A DNA stretch of 64,000 nucleotides from Akkermansia muciniphila. Lineage in GTDB: Bacteria > Verrucomicrobiota > Verrucomicrobiia > Verrucomicrobiales > Akkermansiaceae. Shown piece after piece: positions 26,987-34,267 of the stretch. A program made the translations under genes and the position numbers. Numbering within the stretch: position 1 is the stretch's first letter; every line of letters starts with the position of its first letter. The notes under the pieces are model-generated. The model was not told the origin of the DNA, did no database searches, and saw only the letters and a list, made by a program, of their open reading frames with translations. The stretch lies in the NCBI RefSeq assembly GCF_002884975.1, contig NZ_PJKB01000001.1, positions 124,001-188,000 on the forward strand. Direction: 5' to 3'.

Positions 26987-27013
26987 AAAAAAGCCTGCTC
27001 TTGATGGGCAGGC
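26987..27013 (-). terminator. Intrinsic terminator of unknown upstream gene (minus strand)
   Basis: A 6-bp stem (GCCTGC 26993-26998 with GCAGGC 27008-27013) followed on the minus strand by TTTTTTATTACC. No gene lies between it and the capsid terminator 95 bp away, so it may be the terminator of a host gene now displaced to the far side of the prophage. Confidence 0.65.
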
Positions 27014-27106
27014 CTCGGATAAAAAAATGGAGCGGATGATGGGTTTGTGATAAATTACAATCAGATATTTACGTCAATCTGTAACACTTCTGTAATGCCC
27101 GTATGA

Positions 27107-27135
27107 CAAAAAAGACGGGCAGCCGAAGCCGCCCG
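27107..27135 (-). terminator. Late-operon terminator after capsid gene
   Basis: An 8-bp GC-rich stem (27116-27123 with 27128-27135, one G-U) closed by a UUCG tetraloop on the minus strand and followed by GTCTTTTTT. It ends transcription 30 bp after the capsid stop. Confidence 0.85.
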
Positions 27136-27166
27136 CCTGAATGCGAACCACATCAATGTTGCCGAA

Positions 27167-28297
27167 TTAAGCCACAGAGAACTTTTCCTCGCAGTGGATG
27201 GAAAGCACGGTTTCTTCTCTGGTACGTGCAGCGCCCATGCCGAAGGTCACGCCTGCCAGCAGCATGTCGATGGACGTATCGGGCTGGCGCATGTGGAACT
27301 TGGCATCTTCCCAGATACCATAAATCAGGTCTTCACTGCGCCACATCGGGCAGACGCGCACGTACTTCTTAGCGCTGGCCGTGCCAACGTTGACAAGAGG
27401 CAGGGAATCAGTAATCAGGAAGCGGATGCCCAGCAGCGGACTGACGAAGCCGGTCTTCAGGGCCTGGAAGCCATAATCGTTATTCTGCAATTTTTCCATG
27501 CGCATCATCTCGAAAGCCTGTTGCGGAGTAATACCCATGCACAGCGTGCCGCCGCCGTTGAGGGCGTAACGGGCCTGCATGCAGGTTTTGGCAAAGAGCA
27601 ACTTGTCAATCGTAATGCCGCTGGAGGTGAGCGTCCCTTCCGGGGTGTAGTTGACCGGGACTACGTTGGTCTTCTTGGTGTCGATGTCAAAGTCATCGGT
27701 GAGCTCGTCCCAGGTGGTAATGAGACCTTCTCCGCGGACATAGGGCTGTTGCGGCAGAGCCTCTTTCTCATAGCCGCCCTTGCCAACGTAATTATCACCC
27801 AGCAGGCCGCCGGTAGCGCCGCCCTTGTAGGGGGAACCGTCCACGGCATCCGGCATGATGGAAGTCGGCGTCTGGATGATATGCTCTCCGTAGGTATCGG
27901 AACTCTCGTCCAGGTCTACGCAGGTGCCTAGCAGCACGTCGTCCTTCACGCGCTCGGCCGCATTGGTAAGCTGTGTGACCATCGTGGTGGCGTTAATCGG
28001 CAGGCTGGCCAGGAACTTCTCGTCGTCCGTGGACCACTTCAGGAACTTCTCAAACAGTTGGGGACGCATATTGCGAAGGCCGAACTTGAGTTCCGTGGCG
28101 ACAATATCCTGCATTCGCTGGGTACGACGGTTCAGCTCCGTGGACCCGACAGCAGGAAGCTGGTACATATCACCGTTGCAGCCGTGGATGACGCGGGCGA
28201 ACGGAGTCAAGACGGACACCTTCTGTTGCAGCTCTTCAATAAGCTGCTGGGTGCGCGTCTTTTCGTACATGTCTATGATAGCTTTTTCAATCTTCAT
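27167..28297 (-). CDS. Putative major capsid protein
   Basis: This is a 376-residue protein starting MKIEKAIIDMYEKTRTQQ. It is identified mainly by position (last of the portal-small protein-scaffold-capsid block), size and a beta-rich, moderately acidic composition without TM helices; I do not see a diagnostic motif of HK97-fold capsids. The N-terminal 50 residues are helical, as in many coat proteins. The open frame extends to 28399, but that part overlaps the intergenic palindrome. The start is preceded by a CAA-rich leader with no SD. A strong terminator follows. Confidence 0.72.
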   Translation of the reverse strand: MKIEKAIIDMYEKTRTQQLIEELQQKVSVLTPFARVIHGCNGDMYQLPAVGSTELNRRTQRMQDIVATELKFGLRNMRPQLFEKFLKWSTDDEKFLASLPINATTMVTQLTNAAERVKDDVLLGTCVDLDESSDTYGEHIIQTPTSIMPDAVDGSPYKGGATGGLLGDNYVGKGGYEKEALPQQPYVRGEGLITTWDELTDDFDIDTKKTNVVPVNYTPEGTLTSSGITIDKLLFAKTCMQARYALNGGGTLCMGITPQQAFEMMRMEKLQNNDYGFQALKTGFVSPLLGIRFLITDSLPLVNVGTASAKKYVRVCPMWRSEDLIYGIWEDAKFHMRQPDTSIDMLLAGVTFGMGAARTREETVLSIHCEEKFSVA

Positions 28298-28356
28298 GTG
28301 TTGTTGCTTTGGTTGTTGCAACTTCACTCCACACGAGACCAGGGCATAAAAAAATG

Positions 28357-28369
28357 GTGACGATGTCAC
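28357..28369 (-). promoter_or_regulatory. Late palindrome copy 1 (upstream of capsid)
   Basis: GTGAC-N3-GTCAC, 60 bp before the capsid start. Here the adjacent bases add a further half site, so TGTCACGTGACA (a perfect 12-bp palindrome) overlaps it, and on the minus strand a T run (ATTTTTTTATG) follows. It could also act as a weak terminator between scaffold and capsid. Confidence 0.6.
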
Positions 28370-28414
28370 GTGACACCGCCACCATCCGCAATGGACCAAT
28401 AGAAAGAAAAAAGG

Positions 28415-29233
28415 CTAGTAAATCTTAATACCCGCGAGCCTGTTGAAATGCTCGGCGGCGGCCTTGTAGCCCTTGCTGCCTGGGTTGAACAGATCCTTGT
28501 GGTAGGGATTTTCCGGATTGTTGATGATGTCGTCCATCTCCTGCTGGCGGGATTGGGCACTGGCAGCCTGTCCGGCTCCGCGCGTCCGCTCCTCGCCCAC
28601 CATGCCGCGCAGCACGTTGCAGAGGCGGAACACATGCGGATTCATCAGGGCCTGGGCATCCTCCTTGCTCATCCCCCCGCGTTTCACCGCATCGGCAATA
28701 AAACGTCTGGTGGCGGCCATGTTCCCGTCAAACTCTCCCTTCCACTCGCCCTTCAGGGATTCCAGGGCCTGTTTGTCCGCTTCCCGCTGGGCGGCAACCA
28801 GGGAATCGCACACCTGAGTGACGAAGGCACCGGCGGCATCCGGAGCAATCCCGTTGGCCTTGGCGTGGGAGGCAATCATGGAGCGGGTTTCATCCGTCCC
28901 GTTAAAGGACTCGCCCAGTTCCAGAACATACTCGTCTCCGGGGGCTCCGTCTGCCGGGGGCTGGGCCGGGTCCGGTGTATCCTCCAGCGTGAAATCGAAC
29001 GGATTCGCTCCACTGGGAGCGCCGTTCTGGTCAGGCGTCTGTGTGGCTGCCGGTTCTCCACCCTCTCCGGGCGGTGGCTGGTTGCCTCCTTCCGGATTCT
29101 GGGGCGCGGGTTGTGCCGCGGGGTCTCCCCCCTGGGGCTCCTGGCTGGGGGCTGCCGCTGGTTGTCCACCGCCTGCATCCGCAGGTTCCGGGTAACGCAG
29201 CACGGTCATTCGCATCGTGATGATATGGTGCAT
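28415..29233 (-). CDS. Putative capsid scaffolding protein
   Basis: This is a 272-residue acidic protein. The N-terminal third is a disordered stretch rich in Pro, Gly, Gln and Glu (for example PAAAPSQEPQGGDPAAQP); the C-terminal half is helical and ends with a short segment rich in Lys, Tyr and Arg (DLFNPGSKGYKAAAEHFNRL). This composition, together with the slot between portal and capsid, matches podovirus scaffolding proteins such as the T7 gp9 type. No sequence motif proves it. The start is 5 bp after the previous stop; ATG 29209 is an alternative. Confidence 0.68.
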   Translation of the reverse strand: MHHIITMRMTVLRYPEPADAGGGQPAAAPSQEPQGGDPAAQPAPQNPEGGNQPPPGEGGEPAATQTPDQNGAPSGANPFDFTLEDTPDPAQPPADGAPGDEYVLELGESFNGTDETRSMIASHAKANGIAPDAAGAFVTQVCDSLVAAQREADKQALESLKGEWKGEFDGNMAATRRFIADAVKRGGMSKEDAQALMNPHVFRLCNVLRGMVGEERTRGAGQAASAQSRQQEMDDIINNPENPYHKDLFNPGSKGYKAAAEHFNRLAGIKIY

Positions 29234-29238
29234 GGTAT

Positions 29239-29535
29239 TTAATTATTGTTGGTTGTGGAATCGTTGTCAGCCGGCTTGGAACGCTCCTGTTCCAGCCACT
29301 TGATCACATGGAGCTGCCCGTCGCGCCTGGCGGCCATCAGCGTCAGCATTTGGGGGTCTCCGCTCAACGGGATGCCCTGCTTGTCGGCAAATAGGAACAC
29401 CGGCAGGCCGGTCTCGAAATGCTCTTGCAGCACCTTCATGGCCTCGTCGGAAATGCCTTCTCGCAAAATGCGTCGGCGCCGGGCCAGCTTCCGCTTCGTC
29501 TCTTCTTGCAGTGGGTTCTTTCTCATGGTCGTCAT
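29239..29535 (-). CDS. Small phage protein between portal and scaffold
   Basis: This is a 98-residue basic protein (MTTMRKNPLQEETKRKLARR at the N-terminus, then a compact domain). I do not recognise it. The start overlaps the portal stop as ATGA, so it is translated with the portal. It could be a head-completion or assembly factor by position only. Confidence 0.65.
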   Translation of the reverse strand: MTTMRKNPLQEETKRKLARRRRILREGISDEAMKVLQEHFETGLPVFLFADKQGIPLSGDPQMLTLMAARRDGQLHVIKWLEQERSKPADNDSTTNNN

Positions 29536-31178
29536 GCTGAAAGGTTGCTTTCCTGGGTGGCGGCCCCGGCATTGTCGCGGTTGGCGGCGGCCATCATCTG
29601 GGCGATCTTGGCCTGCTGCATCGCACCGGCCTCGTCTTCCCTCTGTTTCCGGAGGGCCGCCACCTCCTTGGGCTTGCGCATGCACTCTGATGGCACGTTG
29701 GTTTCATCGGCGATGTACCGGATGGATTCATCTTCCTTGAAGGGGTCCAGCCACGCGGGGTTGCCCGTCGTCTGGGCCAGATTGACGGCATGGCCGAGCG
29801 TTTCTACCAGCCCGCTCAACTTGTAGCGTTCCAATGCCTTGGCCATCTTGCTGATATACTTGACGCCGGGAGCCAGAATCTTCATCTTGATGCCGTACTC
29901 GTCCAGAGGCACAAACAAGCCCTGCGGCTTGCCTTCTTCCGGGAACTTGCCCAGGCGCTCCAGGGAGCAGAACACGCGCTCCATCATCGGGCGGATGTCG
30001 GACGTGAACTGCGTAAAGCTCTGGGTAAAGGTCATCATCCGCTCGTTGTCGCGCAGATTGGCTTCCAGAGCCGTCATCTGGCGTTCCACCTGGGTCACGG
30101 CCTGAAGCACGGACACAAACAGGGCGTCGTCGATCTCGGCATTGTACATCTCCAGCAAATCCTTGCCTACGGTGTACTCGGTAGCCGTAGCCCATTCCCT
30201 GGGCAGCCCGCTCTTGATGTCCTCCGGACGGAGCACCGTCATTCCACCGGCCCTCATATCCACCTCGTCAACCATGTCCGAAGTCAGCAGCACGCGGGGG
30301 AAGGCCGCCGCCTGTCCGGCCACCTTCATGGCTTCCTGCATGAGCAAGCTGTCTTCGATGGTGTCCACGATGGGGGCCAGGGCGCTTTCCCCGCACACCT
30401 CATTGCCGTATTTGATGAAACGCGTGCCCATGTAGGGAAACTCGTAATAGCCGCTCTCCTTGATGATATGCTGCTCTGCCGGGTCCAGGTACACGCTCGT
30501 CCAGCTCATTTGCTCCGGCGGCAGGTTCCGGTTGCCCATCGGCGGCACATCCCGCGGAAGCACGAGGTGCCAAATCTCGAACTGCTGCGTGTACCTCCGT
30601 TCCTTGTCGCCATAGGCATCTTTAATCGCTCCTTTTAAAGCGTCTTCCCCAAAGGCGGCCGCAGCCTGGTGGGCGGTGTACTTGAACTTGCGCACCACCG
30701 TGTCAATCTCGTGGTCCTCATTTTCCGCCAGGCCATAAGTCCCCGCAGGAACATGGGTGAACACGAGCGTGCCTTTCTTGATGTTCTCTTCGGACATCAT
30801 CAGGCCGGTGCCCGTGCCGATGCGGTCGATGACCGTGGCAATGAACGAGGTGTAAAAATTGCTCGCCTCCAGCTCCTTCTGGGTGATCTGGGCGGAATCT
30901 TTCAACCAGAACTTTTCATCGGCGGTGATGTCTCCCCATTCATCATACTGGAACCAGTTCTGCCCACGCGGCGTAATGTAGTTGAGGTGGGCGCTGGCCA
31001 GCTTCAGCACGCCGGTCTTGGCACGGGCGCAGACGCGTTCCGGCATGCCGTCGTCTTCCATCTCCGCCAGTTCCGCGGCCGGAATCAGTTTGGGCAGCAC
31101 GTGTCGGACATACCGCCTCCACTCGTAGTTCGTCTTATTAAATAGAGACTGGGCAATTCTGTAATAGTCGGTTTCCAT
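29532..31178 (-). CDS. Portal / head-to-tail connector protein
   Basis: This 548-residue protein of the podovirus head-tail connector family (T7 gp8-like) forms the dodecameric ring at the capsid vertex through which DNA is packaged and ejected. Typical features are the N-terminal helical region RRYVRHVLPKLIP, the wing and stem domains, the SNFYTSFIATVIDRIGTGTG segment, and the long helical C-terminus that ends in an Ala/Gln-rich tail (EDEAGAMQQAKIAQMMAAAN). SD GGGAGG lies 7 bp before the ATG and is embedded in the end of the preceding gene. Confidence 0.85.
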   Translation of the reverse strand: METDYYRIAQSLFNKTNYEWRRYVRHVLPKLIPAAELAEMEDDGMPERVCARAKTGVLKLASAHLNYITPRGQNWFQYDEWGDITADEKFWLKDSAQITQKELEASNFYTSFIATVIDRIGTGTGLMMSEENIKKGTLVFTHVPAGTYGLAENEDHEIDTVVRKFKYTAHQAAAAFGEDALKGAIKDAYGDKERRYTQQFEIWHLVLPRDVPPMGNRNLPPEQMSWTSVYLDPAEQHIIKESGYYEFPYMGTRFIKYGNEVCGESALAPIVDTIEDSLLMQEAMKVAGQAAAFPRVLLTSDMVDEVDMRAGGMTVLRPEDIKSGLPREWATATEYTVGKDLLEMYNAEIDDALFVSVLQAVTQVERQMTALEANLRDNERMMTFTQSFTQFTSDIRPMMERVFCSLERLGKFPEEGKPQGLFVPLDEYGIKMKILAPGVKYISKMAKALERYKLSGLVETLGHAVNLAQTTGNPAWLDPFKEDESIRYIADETNVPSECMRKPKEVAALRKQREDEAGAMQQAKIAQMMAAANRDNAGAATQESNLSA

Positions 31179-31183
31179 GTTGT

Positions 31184-31483
31184 TTATCCTCCCAGGGTTT
31201 TGCGGCCGCCGGTCAGGGAGCCCAGCACGCCGCCGGGATTGACGGTCCGGGCCATGCCGTAGCGGCGTTTGCTGGCATTCTGGCGGTTGACTTCTTCACT
31301 TTCCCCGGTATCGGCCGCGGCCTGCGTGGGGTCGGCAGCACTGGCGCCCACGCTCACGTTGCGCTTGGCAGCCTCCTGGGCCGCTACGGTGGCGGCCTGT
31401 TGCTGCTTCTTTTGCTGGTGGGAACTGTACATGCTCCCGCCGATGCTCAAGGCCGCACTGATCAACGCTCCGGTGAATCCCAT
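31184..31483 (-). CDS. Small Ala/Gln-rich phage virion-associated protein
   Basis: This is a 99-residue protein. A short hydrophobic, Ala/Ser/Gly-rich N-terminus (GFTGALISAALSIGGSMYSS) is followed by a Gln/Lys/Ala-rich helix and a basic tail, ASKRRYGMARTVNPGGVLG. The pattern of small residue-rich start and RRxG...GxLG tail resembles small adaptor or assembly proteins next to podovirus portals (T7 gp7.3-like position), but the similarity is only in composition. The longer frame from 31597 runs over the amidase gene and is rejected. Confidence 0.6.
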   Translation of the reverse strand: MGFTGALISAALSIGGSMYSSHQQKKQQQAATVAAQEAAKRNVSVGASAADPTQAAADTGESEEVNRQNASKRRYGMARTVNPGGVLGSLTGGRKTLGG

Positions 31484-31488
31484 GATAT

Positions 31489-32076
31489 TTACTGGTTGAG
31501 GGTGTAAGAGTCCACGCCCTGCGCGATGGCACGGGCAATGGCGCCGGGAGTATCGCGTAACAGGGAAGCGTCTCCGGGGTTGGACAAGAAACCGCACTCT
31601 ACCAGCACGGCAGGAGGAATGGTATTGCGGAGCACATACAGGCTGGTCTTGTTTGGCTTACAGGACCGGTCAGGACGTGCCTGTACATGGTCAGCGCGAC
31701 CCGGCATGAGCTTGCACAGCGGCCCGGCAATGGCTTTGGCCAATGCTTTGCCCCGCGCAGAATCCGTGTAAGAACCGTCGCTGTGGTAATTGCGGTGATG
31801 GCAGACATGGGCCCCGCAGGCCGTAGCCGAACCAGCGGAATCACAATGAAGGGAGATGGAAATATCGAACCCTCCGGCATTGATGGCCTTGACTGTAGCG
31901 GCAAGGTCGTCGTCGTTGTCCAGGCGAGGGAAGTCGATGATGGTAACGGTGTGCCCCTGGGCCGACAGCATGGGGGCCAGATGGTTGGCAATGGTCATGG
32001 CGGTGGCATGTTCTTCCAGGCCGTTGCCGCGGGAGCCGGTATTGTTGGCGTGTCCGATGTCTAAAGCGATATTCAT
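31489..32076 (-). CDS. N-acetylmuramoyl-L-alanine amidase (endolysin)
   Basis: This is a 195-residue zinc amidase of the Amidase_3 family that cleaves the MurNAc-L-Ala bond of peptidoglycan at lysis. Zinc ligands and catalytic residues are visible: H9 in DIGHANNTG, the Glu in GLEEHA, H77 in SISLHCDSAG, and the catalytic Glu in VLVECGFLSNPGD. There is no signal peptide or cell-wall-binding domain, so export needs a holin. It is preceded by two single-TM genes that could supply it. Confidence 0.92.
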   Translation of the reverse strand: MNIALDIGHANNTGSRGNGLEEHATAMTIANHLAPMLSAQGHTVTIIDFPRLDNDDDLAATVKAINAGGFDISISLHCDSAGSATACGAHVCHHRNYHSDGSYTDSARGKALAKAIAGPLCKLMPGRADHVQARPDRSCKPNKTSLYVLRNTIPPAVLVECGFLSNPGDASLLRDTPGAIARAIAQGVDSYTLNQ

Positions 32077-32108
32077 AGTTATAACTTAATTTTGTTAGAA
32101 GTGGTTAG

Positions 32109-32133
32109 AACTGTATCCAAAATGGAAACAGTT
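32109..32133 (-). other. Hairpin ahead of the amidase gene
   Basis: An imperfect 10-bp inverted repeat (AACTGTATCC 32109-32118 with GGAAACAGTT 32124-32133, one mismatch) around AAAAT. It occupies the 56-bp gap between the small TM gene and the amidase. It could be an mRNA stability or processing element; there is no U run right after it. Confidence 0.4.
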
Positions 32134-32321
32134 CATTTCCTGGCGTATTGTTCGAGGTTGGAGAGGCGCATGTTGATCTCCGTGAGGGCCTTCGTCTGGG
32201 CGTCCATATAAGCGCGCATGTCGTGGTACAGGAAGCCACAGGCAATAAAGCCCACGAACATGACCAGTTCAGGCTTGTACTCCCTCAAGAGGTTCAGGTA
32301 TCCGCGGGCTTTAGTGCACAT
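32133..32321 (-). CDS. Small single-TM protein, holin candidate
   Basis: This 62-residue protein has one TM helix (about 17-34, PELVMFVGFIACGFLYH) between a basic N-terminus and an amphipathic C-terminal helix. It sits directly before the endolysin gene, where holins usually lie. One TM and the small size would fit a class III holin, but a virion role is equally possible. Confidence 0.55.
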   Translation of the reverse strand: MCTKARGYLNLLREYKPELVMFVGFIACGFLYHDMRAYMDAQTKALTEINMRLSNLEQYARK

Positions 32322-32325
32322 GGTC

Positions 32326-32604
32326 TTATTTCTTGGTGGCTTGAACTACGGGCGGCACGTCAGTGGTGGGCTGGGCCTGGCTGTAGGACAGGTGGCCCGG
32401 CTCCAGCACCAGGCAGGAACCGTCCTTGCAGACCTCCGTGCGGTCCGGGGTAATGTCCACGTTATGCCCGCATCCGGTTACGGTGATGTAGCCAGCAGCA
32501 GCCAGAGCGCCGATGATGGCGCCGATAACGTACTTGACCCAATTCCCCCAGCGGGCAGATGCCGCCTGCTGGGCCTTTTCGATGTCTTGTTTATTGATAT
32601 TCAT
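32326..32604 (-). CDS. Small membrane protein, spanin/lysis-accessory candidate
   Basis: This 92-residue protein has one TM segment (about 25-43, YVIGAIIGALAAAGYITV) followed by GCGH and a periplasmic-type tail rich in Pro and Thr. The Cys right after the TM (VTGC) could be a lipobox. It lies with the holin candidate and amidase, so a lysis role is inferred from context. Its start overlaps the upstream stop (ATGA). Confidence 0.55.
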   Translation of the reverse strand: MNINKQDIEKAQQAASARWGNWVKYVIGAIIGALAAAGYITVTGCGHNVDITPDRTEVCKDGSCLVLEPGHLSYSQAQPTTDVPPVVQATKK

Positions 32605-32996
32605 GGTTTGGTGAAGTGTTTGAAGAAAGCCACGGCGGCGGGGTCCGTGATGATGAATTCCGGGTAGTCGCGGGCCATGAAAATTCTGCGGCCGCCCTGC
32701 GCATTGAAAGCCTCAACGAACAATTCCACGGCAAGAAGGTATATGCTGTTGCTCTCCGCAGGAGCACGCTTCACACCCAGCCATGCCCATACCCGGGAGG
32801 CTTGCCAGTCCTCGCCCATGCCCACCAGCGAGGCAGCTACAGCCTGCATGGCCGGAGCTTGGTCGGCGGGTATCTCGTCCTGGGTGTAACGGTCCGTGTG
32901 TGTGTACCCCTCCGCGTCCCGGTACACCGCGGTAAGCGTAAATTTGTCCCACTGACCAGGAGCAGGAAACTGTATCTGTATTTCTGCGTTGTTCAT
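32601..32996 (-). CDS. Hypothetical phage protein
   Basis: This is a 131-residue soluble protein (MNNAEIQIQFPAPGQWDKF). I do not recognise it. It has an N-terminal beta-type half and a helical C-terminal half with YLLAVELFVEAFNAQGG. It lies between the putative fibre protein and the lysis genes, coupled by ATGA to the next gene; 1 bp separates it from the fibre gene stop. Confidence 0.55.
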   Translation of the reverse strand: MNNAEIQIQFPAPGQWDKFTLTAVYRDAEGYTHTDRYTQDEIPADQAPAMQAVAASLVGMGEDWQASRVWAWLGVKRAPAESNSIYLLAVELFVEAFNAQGGRRIFMARDYPEFIITDPAAVAFFKHFTKP

Positions 32997-32997
32997 A

Positions 32998-34203
32998 TTA
33001 TTCTGTTGGTTGTTCCGGATCGGTGTACGGCTCCTCCGTCTCCGTGGTGATCCAGCTGCGCTGGTAGGGTTCCAGGCCGTAACGCACGTAGGTATTATTG
33101 CCTATGCCGTTGAGAATCGTCGGAGATTCCAGTTGCGCCACACACCCATATTCCCCAGACTGCACATCCAGGTACAACATGGGACCAGAGGATACATGGT
33201 AAGTGTCCCACCCCCTGATGTCCGCCAGCTTGAGAACCGTATCATTGGCCGCGCCTCCTATCATCAGCCATACTCCGGCGGCCAGTGTGTCAGAGTAAGA
33301 TTGCTCTGATTGAGCAATCACCAGACGGTAAGCTCCTGCCATTAATCCCGTATTGCTATCGTAATTAATGGCAGATGTGGTCGTGCGGACAACGTAATGC
33401 CGGGGATTGCCGACGCCGATCAATTCTCGCACCCTCGCCCTGTACCCCTCCTGATAGTAGAGGGTCACCTCAACCAGCCGGGCAATGGATGGGGCGCTTC
33501 CTGAAACGGGCCTGAAGCGGAAACCATCCATCCCCGCATCAGGGTACTCCGTCCACTCCCCCCCTGCTCCTATGAGCATAGACACTTTGAACCAGGCGCC
33601 GGGAGTATCCCCGCTGTTGCGTACTGGAAGGGAATAACCCATGATCTTGCTGTAATTTCCGCCACCGACCACCCCCGTTGTGCACATCGTCAGTGATGTG
33701 TGCTCATTGGCCCCAAGCCGGGCATCACAATAGAGGCCGGGCACCACATGATTGATCGTCACGCCATTGGTAGCCGTACAGGAGGACGTGAGCCAATAGG
33801 TGCGTGCCTGGTGCATCATTACCGTGTGGGCCATTCCGAGGGCGTAAGCCCGGTTGATGCCCATCGTGTCCGTCGGAGCCCCAACAGCAAGCGGGATATT
33901 GATGCCGCCGTTGGCATTGACGGCACCTGCGAAGGTGGCACTTTCCGCCGTCAGACTTTTCAGAGTAGCATCATCTCCTGGCCTAATGCCACTCCGGGCA
34001 GACGATCCCGGAGCGGCCCCCTTAAAAGACTCTGTGACCAGGGCGGCATCGTCGCTCACTTCCACTTCCGCACAAGGGGCGACAAAATAAGTCTGTTCCC
34101 CTGCCGGGCAGGTGGCAATCAAAACTCCTTCCGGGGTCGTGAGGGTGCAATCCACCGCAGTAGTGACGGCGTAGGACTTGCCGGGTGTGGTGTTGATAAT
34201 CAT
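32998..34203 (-). CDS. Putative tail fibre / receptor-binding protein
   Basis: This 401-residue, beta-rich protein has no TM or signal. The N-terminal part is a short capping domain (MIINTTPGKSYAVTTAVDCT), then a linker DATLKSLTAESATFAGAVNANGG of the type that precedes trimeric fibre shafts, then a 250-residue head with many Gly, Thr and aromatic residues. This fits a fibre or receptor-binding tip, but no hydrolase motif is visible. It is preceded by one of the three late palindromes, which suggests its own level of expression. Confidence 0.5.
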   Translation of the reverse strand: MIINTTPGKSYAVTTAVDCTLTTPEGVLIATCPAGEQTYFVAPCAEVEVSDDAALVTESFKGAAPGSSARSGIRPGDDATLKSLTAESATFAGAVNANGGINIPLAVGAPTDTMGINRAYALGMAHTVMMHQARTYWLTSSCTATNGVTINHVVPGLYCDARLGANEHTSLTMCTTGVVGGGNYSKIMGYSLPVRNSGDTPGAWFKVSMLIGAGGEWTEYPDAGMDGFRFRPVSGSAPSIARLVEVTLYYQEGYRARVRELIGVGNPRHYVVRTTTSAINYDSNTGLMAGAYRLVIAQSEQSYSDTLAAGVWLMIGGAANDTVLKLADIRGWDTYHVSSGPMLYLDVQSGEYGCVAQLESPTILNGIGNNTYVRYGLEPYQRSWITTETEEPYTDPEQPTE

Positions 34204-34241
34204 GTATCATGATTTCACATGCCCGCGGACTGAAAGAAAGC

Positions 34242-34254
34242 GTGACGGTGTCAC
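34242..34254 (-). promoter_or_regulatory. Late palindrome copy 2 (upstream of 401-aa gene)
   Basis: GTGAC-N3-GTCAC with flanks identical to copy 3 over 19 bp (AAGCGTGACGGTGTCACAC, plus strand). It lies 39 bp before the start of the 401-residue gene, in the 64-bp gap after the terminase gene. Confidence 0.65.
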
Positions 34255-34267
34255 ACAGCCAAAAAAA

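Noticed and set aside
32998..34203. Diversity-generating retroelement target in the fibre genes
   Set aside because: No reverse transcriptase gene and no template/variable repeat pair were seen in the window.
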